A stretch of 64,000 nt of DNA, taken from positions 972,001 through 1,036,000 of the forward strand of contig NZ_LT629794.1 of NCBI RefSeq assembly GCF_900106075.1. Reading direction: 5' to 3'. The translations under genes and the position numbers were made by a program. Below are positions 9,259 to 18,476 of the stretch, piece by piece; positions within the stretch are counted from its first letter, which is position 1, and every line of letters starts with the position of its first letter. A model generated the notes under the pieces. The model saw only the letters and a list, made by a program, of their open reading frames with translations, was not told the origin of the DNA and searched no databases. Origin of the DNA: Polaribacter sp. Hel1_33_78 (lineage in GTDB: Bacteria; Bacteroidota; Bacteroidia; Flavobacteriales; Flavobacteriaceae).

Positions 9259-10252
9259 AGTATTTATTTTTCCAAATAGCGTAAGAAAAAACCAAAGTAA
9301 TAATCCTTATTTACAAGAGTTTGCTTTTGTATTAGATAAGCAAGTTAATGTTACAAATTATTATAAGTTTAATGTTAATAATGATATTGTATCCTTATTT
9401 ATAAATCTATTTACTGATTATCATATTATAAATTGGCCAGAAAATATACCCAACCACAGGTTTGGATTGGTCCAGTATTACTTATTTAAATTGGTTTTTA
9501 ATATTCGATTATTTTTAGGTAAAAAAAACATTTTTATTTTACACAATAAAACAGCTCATAATATTAAAACTAAAAAATCTTTTGAAGCTTTAGCATTCTG
9601 CATTAAAAAAGCACATTTAATATTTACTCATAGTCTTGAGGGTGTAGATTTTGTAAAGAAAAACTTTAATAGAACCGATGTAAAATATTTCCCTCATCCA
9701 ACGTATTCTAATTTAGATTATAAAGCTCAAGACATAAAATATGATATTATCATTTGGGGTACAATACATCTGTACAAAAATGTTGATGGTTTTATTAAAT
9801 ATTTTAATAATGAAGAATTTTTTAAAAGATATAGATTACTTGTTTGTGGTTATTGTCAAAATAAAGAATTAGAAAATTCTATTTTTAGTGAAGTAATTAA
9901 AAATGAAAATATAACTTTCATAAATAAAAGATTATGTGATGAAGATATTGTAAATAATATTAATCAATCAAGGTTTATTTTATTTACGTATACTGAGGAT
10001 TCAGTTTTAAGTTCCGGTTCTTTAATATTTAGTTTGCCTTCTGAGAAACAGATAATAGGACCTAATGTAGGGAGTTTTAAAGAACTGTCTAATAATAAAA
10101 TAGTATCATGTTATAATTCTTTTGAAGATATTCCTAAGCTTATAGATAAATTAAAAAGTAATAACAAAAGTAATAATTTAGTTAGTAATTACGTCTCAAA
10201 ATATACATGGTCTAATTTTGGTTCATTTGTAATAGAAAGTTTTATCAAATGA
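9251..10252 (+). CDS. Glycosyltransferase, GT-B-like, TTG start
   Basis: The protein of 333 residues looks like a retaining GT-B (family 4-like) glycosyltransferase: IFTHSLEGVDFVKKNF, then DIIIWGTIHLYKNVDGF and RLLVCGYCQNKEL at the inter-domain region. The classical C-terminal E-x7-E is poorly kept. The only plausible start is the TTG at 9251, inside the wzy 3' end, because no in-frame ATG lies anywhere near the N terminus. This suggests translation coupled to wzy. It closes the first tightly overlapping block of the locus. Donor unknown. Confidence 0.7.
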   Translation: MFKVFIFPNSVRKNQSNNPYLQEFAFVLDKQVNVTNYYKFNVNNDIVSLFINLFTDYHIINWPENIPNHRFGLVQYYLFKLVFNIRLFLGKKNIFILHNKTAHNIKTKKSFEALAFCIKKAHLIFTHSLEGVDFVKKNFNRTDVKYFPHPTYSNLDYKAQDIKYDIIIWGTIHLYKNVDGFIKYFNNEEFFKRYRLLVCGYCQNKELENSIFSEVIKNENITFINKRLCDEDIVNNINQSRFILFTYTEDSVLSSGSLIFSLPSEKQIIGPNVGSFKELSNNKIVSCYNSFEDIPKLIDKLKSNNKSNNLVSNYVSKYTWSNFGSFVIESFIK

Positions 10253-10275
10253 TTTTAGGTAAATTAATTTATAAG

Positions 10276-10355
10276 TGTCAATTTTAATATGTTTTTGAAT
10301 GGAAATTTAATAGTTTTTTTTTGTGTAAAAAAAAATAATAAAATTGACAATTTTA
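10276..10355. repeat. Intergenic inverted repeat TGTCAATTTTA
   Basis: In the 203-base gap before the next glycosyltransferase gene, TGTCAATTTTA (10276-10286) recurs as its exact reverse complement at 10339-10349. The second copy is itself part of a 17-base palindrome (10339-10355, one-base centre). No T-tract follows, so it is not an ordinary terminator. It may be a protein-binding site or a long-loop RNA structure; AT-rich chance similarity is also possible. Confidence 0.4.
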
Positions 10356-10455
10356 CATCACTTGTGATTTCAAATAATATTTACCAGGCCTTATAATTTG
10401 TATAAACAAAAACATAAAGTTAATTAAGAACTGGTTTCTTTTAACAATTTAAATA

Positions 10456-11520
10456 ATGAAAAAAGTAATACTTGTATCAAATAAGCTATACAAATATAGA
10501 GCTCAAGTCTATTCTGAATTTATAAACTTATTCAAGGAACAAGATATTGATTTTAAGGTTGTTGTTTCTACCGCATGCAAAGAAGATAATTTTGGTCTGC
10601 TAGAAGATAAGATTACTTTTGTAGGGTCAAGCTTTTATAAGCTACATAAATACCTAAAGTACGAAAAACCTGATGTCATTATTAATTTTTTGCACCCCAC
10701 CAATAGGTCAATATGGTTTTTGTATTTTTATACTTGGGTTCATAAAACCCCAAACATCTATTGGAATCATGGAATTAACCTACAAGATCCTAATAATAAG
10801 TTAAAATTATTTATTTATAGTTTTTTTCACAAAGCGTCAAGTGCAATTCTACTGTATACTAAAAACGAATTAAAGTATATAAAAAAGAAGCATCATTCAA
10901 AGACATTTTATGCAAACAATACAATTAATTTTAAAATGATTCCTGATGTGCAAGAAAGTGTTTCAACTATTAAAAGTCAATACCATTTAAATTTCGAAAA
11001 GTATGCACTGTTTGTTGGTAGGGTTCAAGAAAGAAAAAAAATAGAGGTCCTTATTGAAATTTTTAAAAGTGGTGAATTTGAACAATATGGTTTAATTATT
11101 GTTGGGCCAGGATTTTCTGAAGAAAATTCAACACAAATTAGCAGTTCAAAAAATATTTCATATTTAGGGGCAATATATGATGATTTGGAAGTTAATAAAA
11201 TCTTTAAAGCCTCAGATGTTTTTTGTATACCAGGAACAAATGGATTAGGTATCAATCAAGCAATGTTTTGGGGATTACCTTGCTTAGCTTTGAATGTTCG
11301 TCATAGTCCTGAAATTATTTACCTTGAAAATGAAAAGAATGGCTTTATTTGTAACACTAATGAAGACTTGAAAGATAAACTGCTATTAATCTTACAAAAT
11401 AAAAAGCTTTACAGTGAATTTTCTCAAAGTGCTAAAGAAATAATAAAGGAAAAGGCAGATATCTCAATAATGTTTAGAGGTTTTCTAGAAGCTGTGAATT
11501 TTGTAATGGAGTTGAAATAG
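10456..11520 (+). CDS. Family 4 glycosyltransferase
   Basis: This GT-B glycosyltransferase of 354 residues has a C-terminal domain that is textbook GT4: ALFVGRVQERKKIEVLIEIF, then LIIVGPGF, ISYLGAIYDD, and VFCIPGTNGLGINQAM, where a glycine-rich stretch replaces the usual E-x7-E region. The gap of about 200 bases before it suggests a second transcription unit or a recombination joint in the locus. There is no signal peptide, so it should be cytoplasmic or peripheral to the inner membrane. Sugar specificity is unknown. Confidence 0.85.
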   Translation: MKKVILVSNKLYKYRAQVYSEFINLFKEQDIDFKVVVSTACKEDNFGLLEDKITFVGSSFYKLHKYLKYEKPDVIINFLHPTNRSIWFLYFYTWVHKTPNIYWNHGINLQDPNNKLKLFIYSFFHKASSAILLYTKNELKYIKKKHHSKTFYANNTINFKMIPDVQESVSTIKSQYHLNFEKYALFVGRVQERKKIEVLIEIFKSGEFEQYGLIIVGPGFSEENSTQISSSKNISYLGAIYDDLEVNKIFKASDVFCIPGTNGLGINQAMFWGLPCLALNVRHSPEIIYLENEKNGFICNTNEDLKDKLLLILQNKKLYSEFSQSAKEIIKEKADISIMFRGFLEAVNFVMELK

Positions 11521-11573
11521 AATTTAGTATAACAAAAATTTTAATTAATAAATTTTTAAACAAATTGCTAAGT

Positions 11574-13505
11574 ATGTTAAAATGGTATTTTTTTAGATTA
11601 AAGACGATGTCTCTTCTGGAGATACCATATAGATTTAAACAAATTCTTCAAAAGAAATTTGAATCATTCTTTGTTGTTGGTGAAACTTTAGGTACTATAC
11701 TAATACCTAAGACAAAAAAGATATTAAAAATAGGTGAAATAGATACTCCTATCTTTGACGATGAATTTTCCGTGTTTGGAAAAAAAATAAATTTTTTTGA
11801 TTCACAAATTGATTGGCATAAAGACGTTTTCTCTGGTGAGAAGTATGCTTTGACTTTTTCAAAAAACATTAATATTAGAAAAAGTGCAAATCTTTCTGCA
11901 AAAAATGTATGGGAAATAAATAGACTACAGTTTTTAATTCATATTGCTATAAATTATAATAAAACAAAGGATGAAAAATTTTTAGATAAATTTATTGAAT
12001 TGAATGAATCTTGGATTGAAGCAAATCCTTATTTGTTGGGTGTTAATTGGTATAGTAATATAGAAGTAAATATCAGATTAATAAATTGGTTCTTTTGTTG
12101 GGAATTATTAGATGCTGAAGAATTAATGAATAAATCTAAAATTTTTAAGGAATTTGTAAATACTAAATGGTTACCTGTTATTTATCAACATTGTAAATAC
12201 TCATTTAATAATCCATCTAAGTATTCTTCTGCTAATAATCATTTAGTCTCAGAGTATTCAGGATTATATTTAGCTACTTCAGTTTGGGGATTTAAAGAGT
12301 CAGAGTTTTGGAGAAGCTATGCTAAGGATGGCTTGGAAAAGGAGATACTAAAACAGCACTCTAACGGAGTAAATAAAGAAGAGGCTGCCGAATATATACA
12401 ATTTATAACTGATTTCTTTTTGCTTCCCTTTATAATTGGCGAAAAATGCAATGATTCGTTTTCAAAAGAATTTCAAAAGGCATTAAAACAAATATTAGAT
12501 TACATCCTGGTATTTACGGATGTTAATCTAAATTTTCCAAAATATGGTGATGAAGACGACGGGTATGTTCTTAATTTCTCGGAAATAGGTCACTTTAATA
12601 ACTTCAAATCTTTATTGGTTTCTGCTTCAATCATTTTTAATGATGAATCATATTTGTCTGCAAAGTCTGAATATGACATAAAAAATAAATTACTTTTTTC
12701 TGATGATGGTTATTTATTATTTGAAAAATTAATGGATAGAGAAAAGAAAGAATTAGTAACAAAATTTTATCCAAAAGAAGGACATTTTATTTTTAGAAAG
12801 TTAATAAAAGATAAAGAGATATATGCTCATTTAGATATAGCCCCTTTAGGCTATTTATCAATAGCAGCTCATGGCCATTCTGATATTTTATCATTTTTAA
12901 TTCATGTAAATGGTAATCCTTTTTTTATTGATTCTGGAACTTATAGTTATCACACTGAAAAAAAATGGAGAAAATACTTTGTGAGTTCTCAAGCACATAA
13001 CACGATTACTATAGATGATGAAAATCAAGCATTTCATGCTAGTGATACCCTGTGGCTAAATCATTATAAACCTAAAGTTATTTCTTGTGTTCAGCAAAGA
13101 AATATCGAACGTGTTGTAGGAACATATAATCAAAAGTCAAACGTACAGCACATCCGATCATTTGAATTTAATAAAAAAATAAATGAATTTTTAATTGAGG
13201 ATAATATCATTATTAGAGACAACAAGGAGCACAAAATTTTTATGCCATTTCATTTACATCCAACGATTCAAATAACAAAGAGCACTATAACCAATTATAC
13301 TTTATCGCACGCCTCAGGTGCTGCTGTTAGTTTACATTTGGATGACCAATTGAAATGGAATTTGGTTAGAGGTAGTGCGGAACCTTTTTTAGGCTGGTAT
13401 TCTGAATCTTTCATGAAAAAAGAACCTACTTCGGTGGTTTTTGGAGAAATGATAGTAAAAGAAAGTTTAAAAATAGTGACAAGAATAAAAGTTACAGAAT
13501 ATTAA
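11574..13505 (+). CDS. Heparinase II/III-family protein of the polysaccharide locus
   Basis: The protein has 643 residues: an N-terminal alpha-toroid region (WYSNIEVNIRLINWFFCWEL, then SSANNHLVSEYSG with the Asn-His pair) and a C-terminal beta-sandwich (HGHSDILSFLIHVNG, DSGTYSYH, SQAHNTITIDD). These are hallmarks of PL12/PL15/PL21-like heparinase II/III enzymes. The N terminus MLKWYFFRLKTMSLLEIPYR is basic and amphipathic, not a signal peptide, unlike secreted lyases. Members inside EPS loci may be lyases, epimerases or modifying enzymes. The ATG at 11574 is preferred to an in-frame TTG nine bases upstream. The AlgD-like gene next door makes a uronic acid substrate plausible. Confidence 0.82.
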   Translation: MLKWYFFRLKTMSLLEIPYRFKQILQKKFESFFVVGETLGTILIPKTKKILKIGEIDTPIFDDEFSVFGKKINFFDSQIDWHKDVFSGEKYALTFSKNINIRKSANLSAKNVWEINRLQFLIHIAINYNKTKDEKFLDKFIELNESWIEANPYLLGVNWYSNIEVNIRLINWFFCWELLDAEELMNKSKIFKEFVNTKWLPVIYQHCKYSFNNPSKYSSANNHLVSEYSGLYLATSVWGFKESEFWRSYAKDGLEKEILKQHSNGVNKEEAAEYIQFITDFFLLPFIIGEKCNDSFSKEFQKALKQILDYILVFTDVNLNFPKYGDEDDGYVLNFSEIGHFNNFKSLLVSASIIFNDESYLSAKSEYDIKNKLLFSDDGYLLFEKLMDREKKELVTKFYPKEGHFIFRKLIKDKEIYAHLDIAPLGYLSIAAHGHSDILSFLIHVNGNPFFIDSGTYSYHTEKKWRKYFVSSQAHNTITIDDENQAFHASDTLWLNHYKPKVISCVQQRNIERVVGTYNQKSNVQHIRSFEFNKKINEFLIEDNIIIRDNKEHKIFMPFHLHPTIQITKSTITNYTLSHASGAAVSLHLDDQLKWNLVRGSAEPFLGWYSESFMKKEPTSVVFGEMIVKESLKIVTRIKVTEY

Positions 13506-13658
13506 ATGATTGGCATTATTATTGGAATAAAGTATAATTCAAAAAATAAAGAAAGGTTTGTGTTATTTGTGGGAGTTATTATGTTATTCTTAATACAATG
13601 TGATACTTTTGAAAATATATTTAGTCAAGTCGTTTTTAGCAATGAATTAAAATATTAA
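13506..13658 (+). CDS. Small hydrophobic open frame, 50 residues
   Basis: An ATG follows the heparinase stop codon without a gap and opens a frame of 50 codons ending nine bases before the next gene. The product would have a basic segment (KYNSKNKER) followed by a hydrophobic stretch (FVLFVGVIMLFLIQC), suggesting a single membrane helix. No family is recognised. It could be a real small membrane protein of the locus, the remnant of a larger membrane protein, or a chance frame in AT-rich DNA. Confidence 0.35.
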   Translation: MIGIIIGIKYNSKNKERFVLFVGVIMLFLIQCDTFENIFSQVVFSNELKY

Positions 13659-13667
13659 AAAAAAATT

Positions 13668-15029
13668 ATGAATATAAGTATTTTTGGTCTCGGTTATGTA
13701 GGCTGTGTAAGTTTGGGCTGTTTAGCAAATAATGGTCATCATGTTATAGGAGTTGATGTTAGTCAAAATAAAGTAGATTTAATTAACAAGGGTAAACCTA
13801 CAATTATTGAGAAAGATATTGATACAATTATTGCAGAACAGCATAAGCTAGGAAGTATTTCTGCAACAACAGATGCAATGGACGCCGTCATTAAAACAGA
13901 AATTAGTATAATAGCTGTAGGAACACCGTCTTCACCACAAGGTCATTTAAATTTAAAATATATTTTTAAAGTTGCCGAAAATATAGGGAAAGCAATACAA
14001 AACAAAGATGAGTTTCATATCGCTGCAATTAGGTCTACTGTTTTGCCAGGAACTTGTGATAAAGTAGCTGAGATTATTGAAAAAGCATCAGGAAAAAAGA
14101 GAAATGTAGGTTTTGCCATCGTTGATAATCCAGAGTTTTTAAGAGAAGGTAGCGCTGTTCAAGATTATTACAATCCTCCTTTAACGTTAATTGGTTCAGA
14201 TAATATAGATGCAGCTAACAAAGTAGCTGACTTGTATCGAAAACTACCTGGTGAAATTGTTATAACAGATCTAAGGGTTGCTGAAATAATGAAATATGTA
14301 AATAATACTTATCATGCCTTAAAAATTTCATTTGCAAATGAAGTTGGAAATGTATGCTCAGAGTTGGGAATAGATTCTCACAAAGTGATGGAAATATTTT
14401 GTAAAGACAAACAATTAAATATCTCAAATTATTATTTTAAACCAGGTTTTGCCTATGGAGGTTCATGTTTACCAAAAGATTTAGGTGGTTTTAAAACATT
14501 GGCTCATGATTTGTATGTGAAAACACCCGTAATTGATGGGATTGGCATTACAAATGAAAATCAAATAGAGCGTGCAACAGATTTAATTTTAAAATACCCT
14601 AATAAAAAACTAGGTTTTTTAGGTTTAAGTTTTAAGGCAGGAACCGATGATTTACGTAATAGCCCAGCTGTTCGTGTTATTGAATTGTTACTTGGTAAAG
14701 GTGCCGATATTAAGATTTATGATAAAAACATTAATACCACTATGTTAACAGGAACCAATAAAGATTATATTGATGCAAGAATTCCTCATTTATCAAACCT
14801 TTTAGTGAAAGATGTAGACCATTTAATCGAAACTTGTGATGTGTTAATTGTAAATACGAATGAAGATGAATTTAAGTCTAAATTAGTTTTAATTGAAGAT
14901 AAAATAATCATTGATTTTGTGAGGTTGGATGATAGGTTATTAGATTATGAAAACTATGTGGGGATTAATTGGTCAACTAAAAAGAATAATAATGACACCT
15001 ATTTTTCGAGTGAAGATACGGTATTGTAA
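13668..15029 (+). CDS. UDP-glucose/GDP-mannose dehydrogenase family, AlgD-like
   Basis: This NAD-dependent sugar-nucleotide 6-dehydrogenase of 453 residues oxidises a nucleotide sugar to the uronic acid. The N terminus ISIFGLGYVGCVSLGCLANN, then VIGVDVSQNKVDLINKGK, resembles GDP-mannose dehydrogenase AlgD more than Ugd. The catalytic cysteine is Cys267 in AYGGSCLPKDLGG; DNPEFLREGSAV and LGLSFKAGTDDLRNSPA are the other family blocks. The product would be GDP-mannuronate or UDP-glucuronate; the first is favoured but not proven. The start is the ATG at 13668, after an A-rich stretch. Confidence 0.88.
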   Translation: MNISIFGLGYVGCVSLGCLANNGHHVIGVDVSQNKVDLINKGKPTIIEKDIDTIIAEQHKLGSISATTDAMDAVIKTEISIIAVGTPSSPQGHLNLKYIFKVAENIGKAIQNKDEFHIAAIRSTVLPGTCDKVAEIIEKASGKKRNVGFAIVDNPEFLREGSAVQDYYNPPLTLIGSDNIDAANKVADLYRKLPGEIVITDLRVAEIMKYVNNTYHALKISFANEVGNVCSELGIDSHKVMEIFCKDKQLNISNYYFKPGFAYGGSCLPKDLGGFKTLAHDLYVKTPVIDGIGITNENQIERATDLILKYPNKKLGFLGLSFKAGTDDLRNSPAVRVIELLLGKGADIKIYDKNINTTMLTGTNKDYIDARIPHLSNLLVKDVDHLIETCDVLIVNTNEDEFKSKLVLIEDKIIIDFVRLDDRLLDYENYVGINWSTKKNNNDTYFSSEDTVL

Positions 15030-15046
15030 AAACTAAAAATTTACTT

Positions 15047-16228
15047 ATGACAAAGATTAAAGGAAAACATGTGCTTTTTATCGTAGAGAATTTACCCGTT
15101 CCTTTTGATAGAAGAGTGTGGCAAGAAGCTACAACATTGAAGGAGAATGGGATGGAAGTTTCGATTATTTGCCCTCAAATGAAAGGATATACAGAGCCTT
15201 ACCAAGTACTAGAAGGTATTGAAATTTATAGACATCCGCTGCCTTTTGAGGCAAGAGGCGCGCTAGGTTACTTAGTAGAATATGGAGTTGCTATCTATTG
15301 GGAAAAAAAACTGGCCAGAAAAATATTCATAAAGAAACCCTTTCATGTGATACACGGTTGTAACCCACCTGATTTAATATATCTTACAGCAAAGAAGTAT
15401 AAACGAAAAGGGGTTAAATATGTCTTTGATCATCACGATATTAATCCTGAATTGTATATCGCAAAATATGACAAAAAAGATTTTTTTTATAAGTTAATGT
15501 GCTTTTTTGAGAAAAGAACTTTTCAGAATGCAGATGCAAGTATAGCAACAAACGAATCGTATAAAAATATAGCCATTACTAGAGGAGGCATGAATCCTAA
15601 TTTGGTTCAGGTTGTTCGCAGTGGTCCAAAATTAGATAGATTACAGCTCCAGGAACCTATTTTAAAATATAAAAAAGGAAAGAAGTATTTATTAGGGTAT
15701 TTGGGTGTTATCGGTGAGCAAGAGGGAATTGATTTATTATTGGAAAGTATGTTGCAAATTGTTAAAATAAGACAAGATGTGCAATTGGCTATTGTAGGAG
15801 GTGGTTCAGATTTAGAATTATTAAAAAAACTTTCTAAAGAAAAAGGTTTAGAAACGTATGTAGATTTTTATGGCAGAGTGTCTGATCAAATGCTTTTAGA
15901 TGTTTTAAATACAGCGGATGTTTGTGTGAATCCAGACAAACCTACAGAAATGAACAATTTAAGTACAATGAATAAAATTATGGAGTATATGGCATTAAAA
16001 AAACCCATAGTACAGTATGATTTAAAAGAAGGTAGATTTTCTGCTAATGAGGCATCTCTATATGCAAAAGATACAACAGATTTTGCGAATAAAATCATGC
16101 AACTTTTGAATGATGCTGAAAAAAGAACTGAAATGGGAACATTTGGCTATAATCGAGTATTAAATGAGCTTTCCTGGGAGTTTGAATCCGAGAAATTGAT
16201 TTCCTTTTATGATAATTTATTAAAATAA
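15047..16228 (+). CDS. Family 4 glycosyltransferase
   Basis: This GT4 protein of 393 residues begins HVLFIVENLPVPFDRRVWQE, the donor-independent N-terminal motif common in WbuB-type and EPS glycosyltransferases. Its C-terminal domain has LLGYLGVIGEQEGIDLLLES, LAIVGGGSDLELL and VCVNPDKPTEMNNLS, followed by KIMEYMALKKPIV. The gap to the dehydrogenase gene is 17 bases, so the two are probably co-transcribed. It is the last gene before a long non-coding stretch. Confidence 0.9.
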   Translation: MTKIKGKHVLFIVENLPVPFDRRVWQEATTLKENGMEVSIICPQMKGYTEPYQVLEGIEIYRHPLPFEARGALGYLVEYGVAIYWEKKLARKIFIKKPFHVIHGCNPPDLIYLTAKKYKRKGVKYVFDHHDINPELYIAKYDKKDFFYKLMCFFEKRTFQNADASIATNESYKNIAITRGGMNPNLVQVVRSGPKLDRLQLQEPILKYKKGKKYLLGYLGVIGEQEGIDLLLESMLQIVKIRQDVQLAIVGGGSDLELLKKLSKEKGLETYVDFYGRVSDQMLLDVLNTADVCVNPDKPTEMNNLSTMNKIMEYMALKKPIVQYDLKEGRFSANEASLYAKDTTDFANKIMQLLNDAEKRTEMGTFGYNRVLNELSWEFESEKLISFYDNLLK

Positions 16229-16798
16229 AGTTCTCTTCAATAAGACAGTATTTAAATTAGATGGAAAATTGGCTATTTCAAAAGTAAGAGATTTTTTATC
16301 AATTATTAGGGTAAATATAATGGGGGAATAATAGCATCTAAGACCATTGAAGTATATAAGTCAGCAAATAAAAAAGATTTTTTTTAATGGTGATATTCTA
16401 ATCATAAGTTATATTTAACGAATCAAACCGTAATAATTATTCCAACTATATTTCTTTTACACAATTTTAGAGGGGCTAAAAAAAATATTTCTAATTCAAA
16501 ATTTCCAAATGAATTCAAGATTAACTGTTTATTAAGAAAAAGTACACAGGTAATTATTACATCAAAATATTTATTTTGTGAAATTAAGTCTAATTGAATT
16601 CTGGTTATTTTTTATTTAAGTATTCTATTTGTTTGGAATCAATTTAAAAAATAAATACTTTTTGTTAAGTTTGTGTCGAGTTAATAAGAAAAAATGAATA
16701 GATTTGAAAAAATTTATATTAAATTCAAAGATGAAAATAAATTATTTTTTATAAGAAGTAATAAATTTTATTATAATTCATAAGCGAGCTATTTTAAT
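16229..16798. other. 570-base AT-rich gap without a recognisable gene
   Basis: Neither strand holds a convincing gene; a 29-codon frame at 16694 looks like chance. The only regulatory hint is TAAGTTTG at 16666-16673, an exact match to the Bacteroidota TAnnTTTG element, about 125 bases before the next ATG, though no TTG lies at normal spacing. It may hold the promoter and leader of the initiating transferase gene, or the scar of a deleted gene. No repeat or hairpin terminator was found. Confidence 0.6.
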
Positions 16799-18205
16799 AT
16801 GTCAAAAAATAAATCACGAAAAGGAAAATCTAAATTTACGCCGTTTCTATTCTCTGCAATAGATGTATTTCTTTTAATTACTTCTTTTTTCTTAGCAAAT
16901 CAATTAGTTTTTGATGGCATTTCTCCAAATATTATTTTTTATAGCAGCAGTGCGTTAGTATTTAGTGTTATTTGGATAATCATGAGTTTGAAATTTAATT
17001 TATATGAGATACCAAGAATTATATATACATACAAGGTGCTATCCGAAAACATATATGCACTTTTTAACTTCAGTTTACTAATTGGAGGGATCCTCTTTTT
17101 TAGCGCCAGCACGATGCTTTCACCGTTATTTATGGCCTATGTGCTGTTGTTTTTTTTATTAGGGCTATTATTTTGGCGATTTCTTGCTATGTACATCATA
17201 AAAACATATAGAAAACAAGGGAATAATTACAGGAGTATATTATTGGTAGGGCTAAATAAAAATATAGCAACGCTTATTGATGAAATTTATTTAAAACCTA
17301 AATATGGTTATAAAATTGCAGGATTATTTACAGATGCTAATGTTAAAAATAACCTTAAGGAGATTTATAAAGGTGGGCTATCTGAAATTACAGCTTTTTT
17401 GGAAAATAATTATGTGGATGAAATCATCATATCACTTCCACATCATGCCGGTAAATTAATCAATGATTTATTTCGATATGCAGATAATAACATGATTAGA
17501 GTGCGTGTGATTCCTGAGTTTTCAGAGTATTTATCACAAACATTTTCTATTGACTATGTGCAGAACATTCCGATCCTAAAATTAAGAAGTGAGCCTTTAA
17601 ATAGTATTACGAATCGGACTTTGAAAAGATGTTTTGACATCCTTTTCTCACTCATAACAACATTATTTATATTTACTTGGTTATTTCCAATCATCGCAAT
17701 AATTATTAAACTAACAAGCAATGGACCTGTCTTTTTTGTGCAAAAAAGAACCGGTAAGGATGGTATCGCTTTTAATTGTTTTAAATTTAGAAGTATGTCT
17801 GTGAATAGTAATTCAGACAATCTCCAGGCAACAAAGAATGATGCCAGAGTTACGGATTTCGGTGCCTTTATGAGAAAAACAAGTATTGATGAACTTCCAC
17901 AGATTATAAATGTACTATTAAATCAAATGTCATTAGTAGGGCCCAGACCACATATGTTAAAGCATACGGATGAATATCGAGTATTGGTAGATAAATTTAT
18001 GGTACGACATTTCGCAAAACCGGGTGTTACCGGTTGGGCGCAAATCAATGGGTTTAGAGGAGAAACCAAATTGTTAAAAGATATGGAGAACAGGGCGGCT
18101 GCGGATATCTGGTATATTGAAAATTGGAGTTTCTTTTTGGATATTAAAATCGTACTATCGACCGCTTGGTCTATGTTTTTTAAGAAAGATGAAAATGCGT
18201 TCTAG
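16799..18205 (+). CDS. Undecaprenyl-phosphate sugar phosphotransferase (WcaJ-like)
   Basis: This is the initiating enzyme of repeat-unit assembly: it moves a sugar-1-phosphate from a nucleotide sugar to undecaprenyl phosphate. Its 468 residues show about four N-terminal membrane helices, a central Rossmann-like domain (LLVGLNKNIATLIDEIYLKP), a further hydrophobic segment (LFSLITTLFIFTWLFPIIAI) and the C-terminal bacterial sugar transferase domain. The last has RTGKDGIAFNCFKFRSM, KTSIDELPQIINVL, SLVGPRPHM and KPGVTGWAQINGFRGET. It stands alone between two non-coding gaps, so it may be expressed from its own promoter. The sugar (glucose, galactose or an amino sugar) is not readable. Confidence 0.93.
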   Translation: MSKNKSRKGKSKFTPFLFSAIDVFLLITSFFLANQLVFDGISPNIIFYSSSALVFSVIWIIMSLKFNLYEIPRIIYTYKVLSENIYALFNFSLLIGGILFFSASTMLSPLFMAYVLLFFLLGLLFWRFLAMYIIKTYRKQGNNYRSILLVGLNKNIATLIDEIYLKPKYGYKIAGLFTDANVKNNLKEIYKGGLSEITAFLENNYVDEIIISLPHHAGKLINDLFRYADNNMIRVRVIPEFSEYLSQTFSIDYVQNIPILKLRSEPLNSITNRTLKRCFDILFSLITTLFIFTWLFPIIAIIIKLTSNGPVFFVQKRTGKDGIAFNCFKFRSMSVNSNSDNLQATKNDARVTDFGAFMRKTSIDELPQIINVLLNQMSLVGPRPHMLKHTDEYRVLVDKFMVRHFAKPGVTGWAQINGFRGETKLLKDMENRAAADIWYIENWSFFLDIKIVLSTAWSMFFKKDENAF

Positions 18206-18476
18206 AATTGTATTTATGTTATATTGTTTTAAAAGGTATTTAGAAATAAATTAGGTAAAATAGATAATACAAATAAAAAAATTCATTGCAAAATAATTCT
18301 TTACATTATTAAATTTCTTTCCAAACATGAAACATAAAGAGTTTAAAAATATTGAAAACTGGGGTAACATAAAAAAAACACAATCTTTAATATATGGGTT
18401 ACATTTCTAGTTTAAAATCCTCCATTTTTGCTAGGTAACCTTTATTTTTTTAATTAATTTCGCATAAATTAAATCC

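Noticed and set aside
16694..16783. A 29-codon frame in the 570-base gap
   Set aside because: Lysine, phenylalanine and asparagine only, as expected of AT-rich non-coding DNA.
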